Origin: Actinophytocola sp963729115
Lineage (GTDB): Bacteria > Actinomycetota > Actinomycetes > Mycobacteriales > Pseudonocardiaceae
Reading direction: 5' to 3'
DNA: 64,000 bases
Assembly: GCA_963729115.1 (NCBI GenBank)
Contig: CAVSMR010000004.1
Coordinates: 1 to 64,000, forward strand
Shown piece by piece: positions 53,785-63,776 of the stretch. The translations under genes were made by a program, and so were the position numbers. How positions within the stretch are numbered: position 1 is the stretch's first letter; each line of letters opens with the position of its first letter. The notes under the pieces are model-generated. The model did not search any database, was not told the origin of the DNA, and saw nothing but the letters and a program-made list of their open reading frames with translations.

Positions 53785-54582
53785 GTGAGTGCGTCCCCAC
53801 CTGCTCCGCCGCCCCAGCACGTACGTGCGGCCTTCGGTGCCAAGGAAAGCGTGCCGGAGCTGGTCGGCGTCGGCCCGCTGTGGCGGTGCGACGAGATCGC
53901 GCTGCGGCCGGTGACGAGTCCCGCCGAGGCGTCGTGGGTGGCCCAGACCCTGGGTGAGCTGCACGTTCCCGACCTGCGTATCGGCCGGCCGCTGCGGTCG
54001 AGCGACGGTCGCTGGGTGGTCGGCGGCTGGGTCGCGTTCCGCCACATCGAGGGCCGGCCGGAGCCGCGCTACGACGACGTCGTGTCCGCGTCGCTGCGGC
54101 TGCACAAGGCGACCGCCGACCTGCGCACCCCCCGCTTTCTCTCTGCGCGCGCGGACGTCTTCGCGATGGCCGACCGCGCCGCGGCCGGCACGGAGGAGGC
54201 GCCGCTCGACCCGGCGCTCGGCGGCCGGCTGTTCGACGTGCTGTCGGGTTCCCGCAAGCCGCTCGGGCTGCGGGCGCAGGTGGTGCACGGCGACCTGTTC
54301 GGCAACGTCCTGTTCGTCGGCGACGCCGCGCCCGGCATCATCGACTTCACCGCGTTCTACCGGCCCGCCGAGTGGGCGGCCGCGGTCGTCGTGGTCGACG
54401 CGCTCGCCTGGGGCGGCGCGGACGACGGCCTGTTGCGCCGGTGGTCGCACCTGCCCGAGTGGCCGCAGGCGTTGTTGCACGCGCTGCTGTTCCGGCTCGC
54501 GGTGCACGCGCTGCACCCGCACTCGACGCCGGAGTCGCTGCGCGGCCTCGAGCGGGCCGCGCGCCAGATCACCGCGCTATGA
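53785..54582 (+). CDS. TIGR02569-family phosphotransferase-like protein
   Basis: The 265-residue protein has features of the aminoglycoside-phosphotransferase/kinase fold: VVHGDLFGNVLFVGDAAPGI with the HGD catalytic motif and IIDFTAFYRPAEWAAAVVVV with the metal-binding D. The family is actinobacterial (Rv3205c). Substrate unknown. Its end overlaps the convergent membrane-protein gene by 14 bases. Confidence 0.85.
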   Translation: MSASPPAPPPQHVRAAFGAKESVPELVGVGPLWRCDEIALRPVTSPAEASWVAQTLGELHVPDLRIGRPLRSSDGRWVVGGWVAFRHIEGRPEPRYDDVVSASLRLHKATADLRTPRFLSARADVFAMADRAAAGTEEAPLDPALGGRLFDVLSGSRKPLGLRAQVVHGDLFGNVLFVGDAAPGIIDFTAFYRPAEWAAAVVVVDALAWGGADDGLLRRWSHLPEWPQALLHALLFRLAVHALHPHSTPESLRGLERAARQITAL

Positions 54583-55096
54583 GGACCGGGCCGAACAACA
54601 GCTCGAGGTAGTACAGGAGCGTCTGGACCGGGGCGCTCATGAGCAGCCAACCCGTCCCGAGCGCGACGACGGTGAGCGCCGCCGCCGCGAGGTTGACCCT
54701 CGGTGGTCTCACCAGCATGGCCGCGATGAGCGCGAACGGCAGCCCGCCGCCGGTGTAGGCCAGGATCAGCTGCGTGGTCAGCGAGTACTCGGACGCGAAT
54801 GTCACCGCGGCCGCGAAGGCCCAGCCGGCGAGGCCGCCGCCGCCGACGAGGATCGTCCAGAGGATCGCGGCCCGTGGCTGGTTCGGGAGCCAGGTGGCGT
54901 CCTCGGTGCGCCAGCCGAGCGCCAGCAGTGCGAGGAAGAGCGCGCCGACCAGGACGACCAGGGTCAGCATCGCGCTGCCCGAGTACATGGCGAGCGGCCG
55001 GAAGGGCAGGTCGCCTCGGCCGGTCGTGGCGAGTACCGCGAGGGTGCCGGTGACGACGGAGCCGATGAGCCAGGTGCCGGCGAGCTGCCATCTCAT
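54569..55096 (-). CDS. Hypothetical integral membrane protein
   Basis: The 175-residue protein has about five transmembrane helices (LAGTWLIGSVVTGTLAVLAT, MLTLVVLVGALFLALLAL, ILWTILVGGGGLAGWAFAAA, and two C-terminal ones). No conserved family recognised. Start ATG 55096 (MRWQLAG). Convergent overlap with the TIGR02569 gene. Confidence 0.75.
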   Translation of the reverse strand: MRWQLAGTWLIGSVVTGTLAVLATTGRGDLPFRPLAMYSGSAMLTLVVLVGALFLALLALGWRTEDATWLPNQPRAAILWTILVGGGGLAGWAFAAAVTFASEYSLTTQLILAYTGGGLPFALIAAMLVRPPRVNLAAAALTVVALGTGWLLMSAPVQTLLYYLELLFGPVLIAR

Positions 55097-55179
55097 GGCG
55101 GCGAACCCTACTGTCCCGGGGAATAATTGAGCACGCAACTACCTTGTGCTGGGTACCGTTCCGTCATAGGAGGCGCGAC

Positions 55180-56157
55180 ATGCCCGCGATCACCGCCGAC
55201 ACGCTGACCCTGCCCCGGCTGCCGGCCACGGCCGACCCGTCCTGGCGCGCTGTCCACAAGGTCGTCACGGCCCAGAAGTTCCTGGAGGGCGAGGGTTTCC
55301 AGGTGCGGCGCCCGTTCCCCGGCGCCGACCTCGCGCTCGCCGACCCGTTCCTGCTGCTGGACCACATGGGCGCCGTCGAGTACGGGCCCGGGGAGGCCAA
55401 GGGCGCGCCGTGGCACCCGCACCGCGGCTTCGAGACGGTGACGTACATGATCGACGGCGCGTTCCAGCACACCGACTCCATCGGTGGCGGCGGCCTCATC
55501 ACCGACGGCGCGACGCAGTGGATGACCGCCGGCGCCGGCATCCTGCACAACGAGGTGCCGCCGCAGGAGATGGTCGCGCGCGGCGGCCTGTTCCACGGCG
55601 TGCAGCTGTGGGTCAACCTGCCGCGGGCGCTGAAGATGACCACCCCGCGCTACCAGGACATCCGGGCCACCGACGCGACGCTGCTGTCCAGCGACGACGG
55701 CGGCGCGCTCGTCCGCGTGATCGCCGGTTCGGTCGCCGGCTTCTCCGGTCCGGGCGCGACACACTCGCCGATCACGTACCTGCACGCCACCGTGTCCGCG
55801 GGTGCCCGACTCGCGATGCCGTGGCCCGCGGACTACAACGCGCTGGTGTACGTGCTGTCCGGCCGGGGGACCGGCGGCGCGGAGGGCAGGCCGCTGCTGG
55901 AAGGGCAGCTGGCACTCTTCGGCCCCGGCGACGCCCTCACCGTGCGGGCGGCGGACACACAACCGGCGAACTCGCCGACCGGCTGGGAGATCCTGGTGCT
56001 CGGCGGCCTCCCCATCAACGAGCCGGTCGCCCGCTACGGCCCGTTCGTGATGAACACCCGCGAGGAGATCGTGACCGCCTTCGACGACTTCCAGGCGGGC
56101 CGGTTGGGCAAGATCCCGGCGGAACACCTGGCCCACCGCGCAGTGGCCGACGACTGA
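55180..56157 (+). CDS. Pirin family protein
   Basis: Bicupin Fe-binding protein of 325 residues. Metal-ligand motif WHPHRGFETVTYMI and GAGILHNEVP in the N-terminal cupin; the C-terminal cupin (LVYVLSGRG, FGPGDALTV) follows. Some pirins have quercetinase activity, others are regulators. A strong TAGGAGGCGCGAC precedes the ATG. Followed at once by the 3-prime-end repeat. Confidence 0.93.
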   Translation: MPAITADTLTLPRLPATADPSWRAVHKVVTAQKFLEGEGFQVRRPFPGADLALADPFLLLDHMGAVEYGPGEAKGAPWHPHRGFETVTYMIDGAFQHTDSIGGGGLITDGATQWMTAGAGILHNEVPPQEMVARGGLFHGVQLWVNLPRALKMTTPRYQDIRATDATLLSSDDGGALVRVIAGSVAGFSGPGATHSPITYLHATVSAGARLAMPWPADYNALVYVLSGRGTGGAEGRPLLEGQLALFGPGDALTVRAADTQPANSPTGWEILVLGGLPINEPVARYGPFVMNTREEIVTAFDDFQAGRLGKIPAEHLAHRAVADD

Positions 56158-56280
56158 CCCCGCGAGTCCCCCTTTCGGACACACTGAGTCGACGGTTCGT
56201 GCCGGCTCCGATGTGCATGAACCGTCGACACGGTGTGCTTGAACGGGGGACTCGCTGTGTCTGAACGGGGGACTCGCGGT
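56158..56280. repeat. Palindromic 3-prime-end repeat between convergent genes
   Basis: From the pirin stop: CCCGCGAGTCCCCCTTTCGG, ACACACTGAGTCGACGGTTC. From the minus-strand stop: ACCGCGAGTCCCCCGTTCAG, twice. The halves form a roughly 120-base inverted repeat touching both stop codons. Likely bidirectional terminator or a mobile repeat (MITE/REP-like). Confidence 0.8.
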
Positions 56281-56568
56281 TTACGGGTGCCAGCGGTACT
56301 CGCGCATGCTGACCTTCTCGCCGTCGGCCAGTACGCCTTCTGCCCGCAGCAGCTCCAGTTGACGGCGGGCGAGGCCGTGCGCGGGGGTGCCGTTCGCACG
56401 TAGGACCCGGTGCCACGGCAGGTCGTGGCCGTCCTCGGACAGGATCCGGCCCACCAGACGCGGGGTCGGGGCCGAGGCCAGCGCGGCGATGTCGCCGTAG
56501 GACGCGACCCGCCCACGGGGGATCGACTTGATCAGCTCCCGCACCCGCTCGTGCAGCTCCTCGTCCAC
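56281..56568 (-). CDS. Alkyltransferase-like protein (ATL, MGMT-related, no active Cys)
   Basis: The 95-residue protein is homologous to the C-terminal domain of O6-alkylguanine transferase: IPRGRVASYGDIAALASAPT, LVGRILSEDG, LPWHRVLRANG. The usual PCHRV is PWHRV, with Trp in place of the alkyl-accepting Cys. This is the mark of ATL proteins that flag alkylated bases for nucleotide excision repair. Corresponds to Rv3204. GTG start with CATACT 7 bases upstream (leaderless). Confidence 0.92.
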   Translation of the reverse strand: MDEELHERVRELIKSIPRGRVASYGDIAALASAPTPRLVGRILSEDGHDLPWHRVLRANGTPAHGLARRQLELLRAEGVLADGEKVSMREYRWHP

Positions 56569-56575
56569 GGGAGCC

Positions 56576-56581
56576 AGTATG
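56576..56581 (-). promoter_or_regulatory. Leaderless promoter -10 candidate
   Basis: CATACT on the minus strand, 7 bases before GTG 56568. Confidence 0.4.
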
Positions 56582-56630
56582 CCGGCGTGCCGGTGCGGGC
56601 ATCGGACCGGCGGCGTGGTTCCATCGTCGC

Positions 56631-59600
56631 GTGGTCGCCACGAACATGCCGGCTCCCCGGCTCGTGCGCCGGCCGGTGGCACCCCGCGCACCGTCCCGGT
56701 GGGAACCGGCCGTGCAGCGCGTCCTCGACGGCGCGGACGGCTTCGTCCGTGTCCTCGGCGGCCCCGGCACCGGCAAGACCACCCTGCTCACCGAGGTCGC
56801 GGCCGACCGCATCCTGCGTGGCGGCGTCGACCCGGAACAGCTCCTGGTCGTCACCGCCAACCGGCGGGCGGCGACCGAGGTGCGGGCCGCCATCGCGCGG
56901 CTGCTCACCGAGCACGACCAGCACGACGACGTCCCGCGCACGGTCCGGGAGCCGCTCGTCCGCACCGTCCACTCCTACGCCTTCTCCGTGCTGCGCCTGC
57001 ACGCCTTCATGCGCGACGTGCCCGGCCCGCGCCTGCTGAACGGCCCGGAGCAGGACGCCGTCGTCCGCGAGCTGCTCGCCGGCGACATCGAGGACGAGGC
57101 CCACTACTGGCCCGACCGGCTGTGGCCCGCGCTCGCGGTGCCCGGGTTCGCCGAGGAGCTGCGCGACCTCATGCTCCGCGCCGCCGAGCGCGGGCTCGGG
57201 CCCCGAGGACCTCATCAAGCTCGGCCGGGACACCAAGCGTCCGGAGTGGGTGGCCGCCGGCCGGTTCGCGCGCCAGTACGAGCAGGTGACGCTGCTCACC
57301 AACGCCGCGGACAGCGCCGTCGCCCAGGAGAGCGCGCCCGCGCTCGACGCCGCGGAGCTGGTCGCGAGCGCGCTGCTGGCCCTCGAGACCGACGCGGAGC
57401 TGCTCGCCGCCGAGCGGGACCGGGTCCGCTACCTGCTGGTCGACGACGCGCAGCACCTCGACCCGCTCCAGTACCGCCTGCTCGCCCGGCTCGGCTTCGC
57501 CGCCAAGGAGTTCGTCCTCGCCGGCGACCCCGACCAGGCCGTGTTCTCCTTCCGCGGCGCCGACCCGCGCCTGCTCGGCGACACCGAACCGGACGGCGGC
57601 ACGGTCGTCCTGCGGGACTCGCACCGGATGGCGCCCGCGGTCCGCCAGGCCGTCGCCCGGCTCGCCGCCCGCCTGCCCGGGGTCCGCGCCGCAGCGGCTC
57701 ATGCCGGAGCAGGAACAGGTCGAGAACTCGCGTGCGGCCGGCAGCGTCGACGTCCGGCTGCACACCACCGACGCCGCGGAGGCCGCGTGGATCGCCGACC
57801 AGCTGCGGCGCGCGCACCTGATCGACGGCGTGCCGTGGTCGGAGATGACGATCCTCGTCCGCTCGGTCACCCACTCCGCGCCGGTGCTGCACCGGGCGCT
57901 CAGCGCGGCGGGCGTGCCGCTCGCGACCGACGCGGAGGAGCTGCCGCTCGCCCGCCAGCCCGCGGTCCGCCCGTTCCTCGAGCTGCTGCGCTGCGCGACC
58001 TACCCCGCGGCTGCTCGACGTGCGGCGCGCGGAGCTGCTGCTGTCCTGCCAGTTCGGTGGCGCGGACCCGTTGGCGCTGCGGCGGTTGCGGCGCGGGCTG
58101 CGCAGGCTGGAGCTGGCCGCCGGCAACGACCGGCCCTCCGACGACCTGCTCGTCGAGGTGCTCAGGTCCGACGACCTCCTCGTCGCGCTGGAGGACTCCG
58201 AGTCGGCGAGCGTCCGCCGCGTCTCGGCGCTGCTCGCCACCGCGCGGCAGGCCATCGCGGACAACGCGGGCATCGAGCAGGTGCTCTGGTCGGTGTGGCA
58301 GCAGAGCGGGCTCGAGTCCCGCTGGGTGGCGCAGTCCGCGCGCGGCGGAACCATTGGCGCACAGGCGGACCGCGATCTCGACGCGATCGTCGGGCTGTTC
58401 GACGCGGCCGCCCGCTACGCCGACCGGCTGCCCGGCGCGGGTGTCACCGGCTTCGCGGACTTCCTTGCCGCGCAACGGATCGTGGGCGACACGCTCGCCC
58501 CGTCCGCGCAGCGCGGCGATGCCGTCGCGGTGCTCACCGCGCACGCGGCCGTCGGTCGCGAGTGGACGGTCGTGGCCGTGCTCGGCGTGCAGGAGGGCAC
58601 CTGGCCGGACCTGCGGATGCGCGGCACGCTGTTCGGCGTCGAGCGGCTCGTCGACCTCCTCGCCGGCGTCGACGAGACCAAGGTGTCGGTCACCGCGCCG
58701 CTGCTCGCGGAGGAACGCAGGCTGCTGCTGGTCGCGCTGAGCCGCGCGCGGCGCAAGCTGCTCGTCTCGGCCATCCGCGGCGAGGACGAGCAGCCGTCCC
58801 GGTTCCTCGCCGAGCTGACCGGGGTGGACATCGAGGATCTCGAGGACGCCGGGCGTCCGACGTCGCTCGGCGGCACGCGGCGGGCGCTGGTGCTCGCGGA
58901 CCTCGTCGGCGACCTGCGCCGCGCGGTGTGCGACGGCACCGCGCCGGAGGACCGCCGCCGGCGGGCGGCCCGCCAGCTCGCCAGGCTCGCCGACGCCGGG
59001 GTGCCCGGTGCGAACCCGGACACCTGGTACGGCCTGTCCGAGCTGTCGACCACGCAACCCTTGCGGGTCAAGGGCGACCGGGTGTCCGTCTCGCCGTCGA
59101 ACGTGGAGACACTGACCCGCTGCCCCCTGCGCTGGGTGGTCGAGCGGCACGGCGGCACGGACCCGGCGGAGCTTGCGTCGATCACCGGGGTGCTGGTGCA
59201 CGCGCTCGCGCAGGCCGCCGCGTCCGGCGCCGACGAGGTGCACCTGCGTGCCGAGCTGGACCGGGCGTGGGACGCGGTCGACGCCGGCGCGCCGTGGTTC
59301 TCCCGCAAGGAGCGCCAGCGGGTGCACGCGATGCTGGACACGTTCCTCGAGTGGCTGCGCAACACGCGCGGCGAGCTGACGCAGGTCGCGGTCGAGGAGG
59401 CGTTCGAGGTCGACCTGCCGGAGACCGACCCGCAGGTGCGGATCCGCGGCCGCGTCGACCGGCTCGAGTCCGACGCGGACGGGCACCCCGTGGTCGTGGA
59501 CGTGAAGACCGGCCGGCAGCCGGTCACCGAGGCCGACGCGCGCGAGCATCCGCAGCTCGCCGTCTACCAGCTGGCGGCGGCGTACGGCGCGTTCGTCGAC

Positions 59601-59854
59601 CTCGGCCTCGACACCGAGCCGGGCGGCGCGCGCCTGCTGTACGTCTCCAAGGCCAACCGCAAGAAGGGCGCGACCGAGCGCAACCAGGAGGCGGTCGGCG
59701 AGGACGGCGTGAAGCACTGGACCGGCGTGGTCGCCGACGCCGCCGCCGCGAGCACCGGCCCCGAGTACGTCGCGCGGCAGAACCCGGACTGCCCGCGCTG
59801 CCCGGTCCGGGTCGCTGCCCGATGCACGCGAGCGGCCGGCAGGTAACCGAGTGA
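56631..59854 (+). CDS. adnA: Helicase-nuclease subunit AdnA (frame disrupted)
   Basis: Subunit of the AdnAB motor-nuclease that resects DNA double-strand ends. Walker A VLGGPGTGKTTLL and the LLVDDAQHLDPLQYRLLARL motif II give a UvrD-type motor. The C-terminal RecB-like nuclease has HPVVVDVKTGRQPVTEADAR. Cysteines in LTRCPLRW and CPRCPVRGRC could hold an iron-sulfur cluster. The frame is broken by +1 changes near 57202, 57680 and 58010 and a one-base loss near 59810. Correcting the last restores CPMHASGRQVTE and the stop at 59854, which overlaps the adnB GTG. Start GTG 56631 or ATG 56646. Sequence errors are far likelier than a real pseudogene. Confidence 0.9.
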
Positions 59855-62800
59855 TCAGCCCCCGCTCACTCGCGCGGGAGCTGGGTCTGCCGCCGCCGAC
59901 CGACGAACAGGCCGAGGTGATCGCCGCACCCACCGACCCCGCGCTGGTCGTCGCGGGCGCGGGTGCGGGCAAGACCGAGACCATGGCCGCGCGTGTGGTG
60001 TGGCTGGTCGCGAACGGCATCGTCACCCCGGACCGCGTGCTGGGCCTCACGTTCACCCGCAAGGCCGCCCGCCAGCTCGCCGACCGCGTCCGCTCCCGCC
60101 TGCGCAGGCTGGCCGGTTCGCGGCTGCCGTACCGGCTCGACCCCAGCGGCGGTCTGCTCGCCGACCTGTACGCGGGGGAGCCGACCGTGCTGACCTACCA
60201 CGCGTACGCGGGCCGGCTGGTCGCCGAGCACGGGTTGCGGCTGCCGGTCGAGCCCGGGGCGCGCCTGCTGACCGAGACCGCGTGCTGGCAGCTCGCGCAC
60301 CGGGTGGTGTCGACGTGGACCCAGGACCTGGAGACCGAGCGGGTGCCGGTCACCGTGACCAAGTACCTGCTGGACCTCGCGGGCGAGCTGTCCGAGCACC
60401 TCGTCGACGAGGACCGGCTGCGCGAGTACGGCGAGGATGTGGCGACGACGGTCGAGACCGCGCCGCGCGGGCCGAGACAGCGTGCCGAGCTGTCCCAGGA
60501 TCTGAAGGAAGTCGTCGCCACGCAACGGTTCCGGCTGGCGCTGCTGCCGCTCGTGCGTGCGTACGGCGAGGCGAAGCGCAAGGAGGGGGCGCTGGACTTC
60601 GCCGACCAGATGGCGCTGGCCGCGCGGCTCGCGAGCACGCAGCCCGAGGTGGCGGCGGGGGAACGGGAACGCTACGGCACCGCGCTGCTCGACGAGTACC
60701 AGGACACCGGCCACGCGCAACGAGTCCTGCTGCGGTCGCTGTTCGGTGGCCGGCAACCGATGCCGGTCACGGCGGTGGGCGACCCGGTGCAGGCGATCTA
60801 CGGCTGGCGTGGCGCGAGTGCGGCGAACCTGCCCCGGTTCGCGACCGACTTTCCCATGCTGGACGACAAGAAGCTCGTGCCGGCCATCCGCTACGGCCTG
60901 CTGACGAGCTTCCGCAACCCGCCGGAGGTGCTGGCGCTCGCGAACGCGATCTCCGGTCCGCTGCGCGGTGCGGGCCTCGACGTGGACGAGCTGCGGGCGC
61001 CGGCGGGCAGCGGGCCCGCGGACGTGCGCGTCGCGTTGCTGCCGGACGCGGCGGCGGAGGTCGAGTGGCTGGCCGACGAGCTGGCGCAGCGGTGGCGGTT
61101 CATCAGCTGACGAACGGGACCAGCCGCCGACCGCCGCGGTGCTCGTGCGGCGGCGCGCCGACATGACCGACCTCGCGGCCGCGTTGCGGGCGCGGGGGCT
61201 GCCGGTCGAGGTCGTCGGTCTCGGCGGGCTGCTCGACGAGCCGGAGGTGCGGGACCTGGTGTCCGCGCTGCGGGTGCTGATCGACCCGCTCGCCGGCGCG
61301 GCCGCCGCCCGTCTGCTGACCGGCGCGCGCTGGCGGCTCGGCGCCGCCGATCTCGCCGCGCTGTGGAAGCGGGCCGCCGAGCTGGGGCAGGCCTACCAGC
61401 CGGAGGGCGAAGGCCGACTCGTCGACACGGTGCCGGGGGAGGGCGCGGAACAGGCCGGGCTGGTCGACGCCATCGACGACCCCGGCGCCGCGGACCAGTA
61501 CTCGCACGAGGGCTACCGGCGGATCCGCACGCTGGGCGGCGAGCTGCGGATGCTGCGCCGCCGCCTCGACCAGCCGCTGCCGGAGCTGGTCGCGGACGTG
61601 GAACGCGCGATGCTGCTGGACATCGAGGCCACCGCCCGGGTCGGCGGTGCGCGGCGCGCGCACCTGCAACAAGTTCGCCGACGTGGTCTCCGACTACGCG
61701 CAGGCGAGCCCGTCGGCCAGCCTGTCCGCGCTGCTGGACTACCTGGCCGCCGCGGAGAGCGCGGAGGACGGCCTCGAACCGGGCGAGGTCGAGGTCGCGG
61801 AGGACCGCGTGCAGATCCTCACCGTGCACAGCGCCAAGGGCCTCGAGTGGGAGATCGTCGCCGTGCCGCACCTGGTGACCGACGTCTTTCCCAGCCGCAA
61901 GCGGACATCGTGCTGGCTGCGCGCGGTGACCGAGCTGCCCGCCGCGCTGCGCGGCGACTCGGCCGACCTGCCCGTGCTCGACCTTTCCGGGGCCACGAAC
62001 CGGAAGGAGGTCGAGGTCGAGCTGACCGGCCACGCCGAGGCGTTCGCCGAGCGCGACCTCGTCGAGGAGCGGCGGCTCTGCTACGTGGCGCTGACCCGGT
62101 CCGAGCGCACGCTGCTGGTGTCCGCGCACTGGTGGGGCAGAACGGGTTCGCGGCCCAAGGGCCCGTCGGACTTCTTCACCGAGGTCGCCACCACGGTGTC
62201 CACAATGGACGAACGGGTCGCCTCGGTCGCGCACTGGGCGCAGCCGCCGGCCGAGGACGAGGAGAACCCCCTTGCCACCGCGGAGCGCACCGCGCTGTGG
62301 CCGGCCGACCCGCTCTCGCTCGGCCGCGGTGACGTCGAGGACGCGGCCGCGCTCGTCCGCGCCGAGCTGACGTCGGTGCGCTCCGGCGAGCAGCTCGCGC
62401 TGGAGGCGGACGTCGGAAGGCTGGGTCGCGGACACCGACGTGCTGCTCGCCGAACGCGCCGCGCACGCCAACCGGCGCGAGGACGTCGTGCTGCCGGAGT
62501 CGATCTCGGTGAGCCAGCTGGTCGAGCTGGCCCGCGACCCGACGGCGCTGGCCCGCAGGCTGCGCCGCCCGCTGCCGTTCCCGCCGAACCCGGTGGCCCG
62601 CCGCGGCACGGCGTTCCACGCGTGGCTGGAGAAGCGGTTCGGCTCGCGGGCCCTGCTGGACCTCGACGAGCTGCCCGGCTCCGCGGACGCCGACGCCGCG
62701 TCGGACACCGACCTCGAGGCGCTGCAGGAGGCGTTCCTGGCCTCGGACTGGGCGGGGCGGTCGCCGTCGGAGGTCGAGGTGTCGTTCACCTGCGACGTGG

Positions 62801-63087
62801 ACGGCATGACATTGCGCGGCCGCCTCGACGCGGTGTTCGCCGACGCGGACGGCGGCTGGACGGTCGTCGACTGGAAGACCGGCATGGTGCCGCAGGAGGA
62901 CGAGCTGCCGGCGCTGACCGTGCAGCTCGCGGCGTACCGGCTCGCGTGGGCGAGCCTGTCCGGCGTGCCCGTCGACCGCGTGCGCGCGGCCTTCCACTAC
63001 GTCCGGAGCGACACCACGCTGCGCCCGGCCGACCTGATGGACGCCCCCGCGCTGCGCACCCTCCTGCGCGGTGTCCCCACCAGGTAA
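59851..63087 (+). CDS. adnB: Helicase-nuclease subunit AdnB (frame disrupted)
   Basis: Second subunit of AdnAB. UvrD-type motor: VVAGAGAGKTETMAARVVWL, LTFTRKAARQL, LLDEYQDTGHAQRVLLRSLF, GDPVQAIYGWRGAS, TVHSAKGLEWEIVAVPHL and VALTRSERTLLVSAHWW. The C-terminal nuclease has GRLDAVF and WTVVDWKTGM (D..DWK). No Cys cluster. Extra bases near 61105 (A), 61668 (C) and 62419 (G) disturb the frame; removal gives FIADERDQP, HLNKFADVV and DVEGWVADTDV. The GTG overlaps the adnA stop. Both subunits keep nuclease motifs, as in mycobacterial AdnAB. Confidence 0.91.
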
Positions 63088-63125
63088 CCCCGCGAGTCCA
63101 CCGTTCAGACACCCTGAGTTGGCGT
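63088..63125 (+). repeat. 3-prime-end repeat after adnB
   Basis: CCCCGCGAGTCCACCGTTCA follows the adnB TAA without a gap, then GACACCCTGAGTTGGCG. Nearly identical to the unit after truA. The rest of the 160-base gap before the next gene shows nothing further except AACACCGAGGAGG, its ribosome binding site. Confidence 0.75.
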
Positions 63126-63247
63126 TTCGTGTGTGTGCCGTGTGTGCAGCGACGGTTGCCACGCGTGCACTCGTGCCCGCCGCGGGGCCGATCCGGTGCG
63201 AGGTTGCCTGCCGAGGGCAGCAAACCGAACACCGAGGAGGTCCACAG

Positions 63248-63721
63248 ATGGGGATTCGCAAGGGTCTGATCGCGCTCGGGGCCGCGGTCGTCGCGCTCGG
63301 CGTGGCGTTCGCCGTGCCGACGCCGGACGCCGCGGCCAGCGGCAAGGAGCTCAGCCACGCCGCGGCCGCCAAGAAGCTCAAGGCCGCCAAGATCACCTGG
63401 GTGTCCAGCGGCGGCTGCAGCGACCGCAACCGGCCCAACTGCACGTCGTTCAGCGGCATCAAGTCCGGGACGATCAGCGGCGTCGTCACCTTCAAGAAGT
63501 CCAGCAAGTGCAAGGTGACCATCACCGGCGGCACCGAGACCGGCCACGCGTCGGGCACCTACAGCCACTGGAACGGCTACAAGGTCGACGTCGCGGTCAC
63601 GTCCTGCGTGACCAACTACATCAAGCGCAACTTCAGCTCCATCGGCGGCAACAAGTGGCGGTCGGGCTCCGGCAACGTCTACTACTACGAGGGCAACCAC
63701 TGGGACATCACGTACTACTGA
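63248..63721 (+). CDS. Secreted M15-like peptidase-fold protein
   Basis: The 157-residue protein starts with a Sec signal peptide (MGIRKGLIALGAAVVALGVA, cleavage near DAAAS). The mature part has four Cys, a TYSHWNGYKVDV segment matching the M15/VanX-type SHxxGxxxD zinc motif, and GNHWDITYY at the end matching the second His motif. I infer a small exported metallopeptidase or a relative that lost activity. ACCGAGGAGGTCCACAG precedes the ATG. Confidence 0.75.
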   Translation: MGIRKGLIALGAAVVALGVAFAVPTPDAAASGKELSHAAAAKKLKAAKITWVSSGGCSDRNRPNCTSFSGIKSGTISGVVTFKKSSKCKVTITGGTETGHASGTYSHWNGYKVDVAVTSCVTNYIKRNFSSIGGNKWRSGSGNVYYYEGNHWDITYY

Positions 63722-63724
63722 GCC

Positions 63725-63764
63725 AACCGTGGGGGTCGCCAAGCACCGCGCGACCCCCACGGTT
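63725..63764 (+). terminator. Terminator of the M15-like gene
   Basis: A perfect 15-bp stem (63725-63739 with 63750-63764) with a 10-base loop, starting 3 bases after the stop codon. The next gene's -10 hexamer begins at its last base. Confidence 0.85.
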
Positions 63765-63769
63765 AGTCT
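63764..63769 (+). promoter_or_regulatory. Leaderless promoter -10 candidate
   Basis: TAGTCT, 7 bases before the GTG at 63777; one of the clearest leaderless arrangements in the window. Confidence 0.55.
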
Positions 63770-63776
63770 CGCGCCC

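Noticed and set aside
61890..61925. Additional local frame excursion in adnB (alternative ADIVLAAR reading)
   Set aside because: The in-frame reading RTSCWLRAVTELPAALRGD is closer to what AdnB proteins have at this position, so no error is needed.
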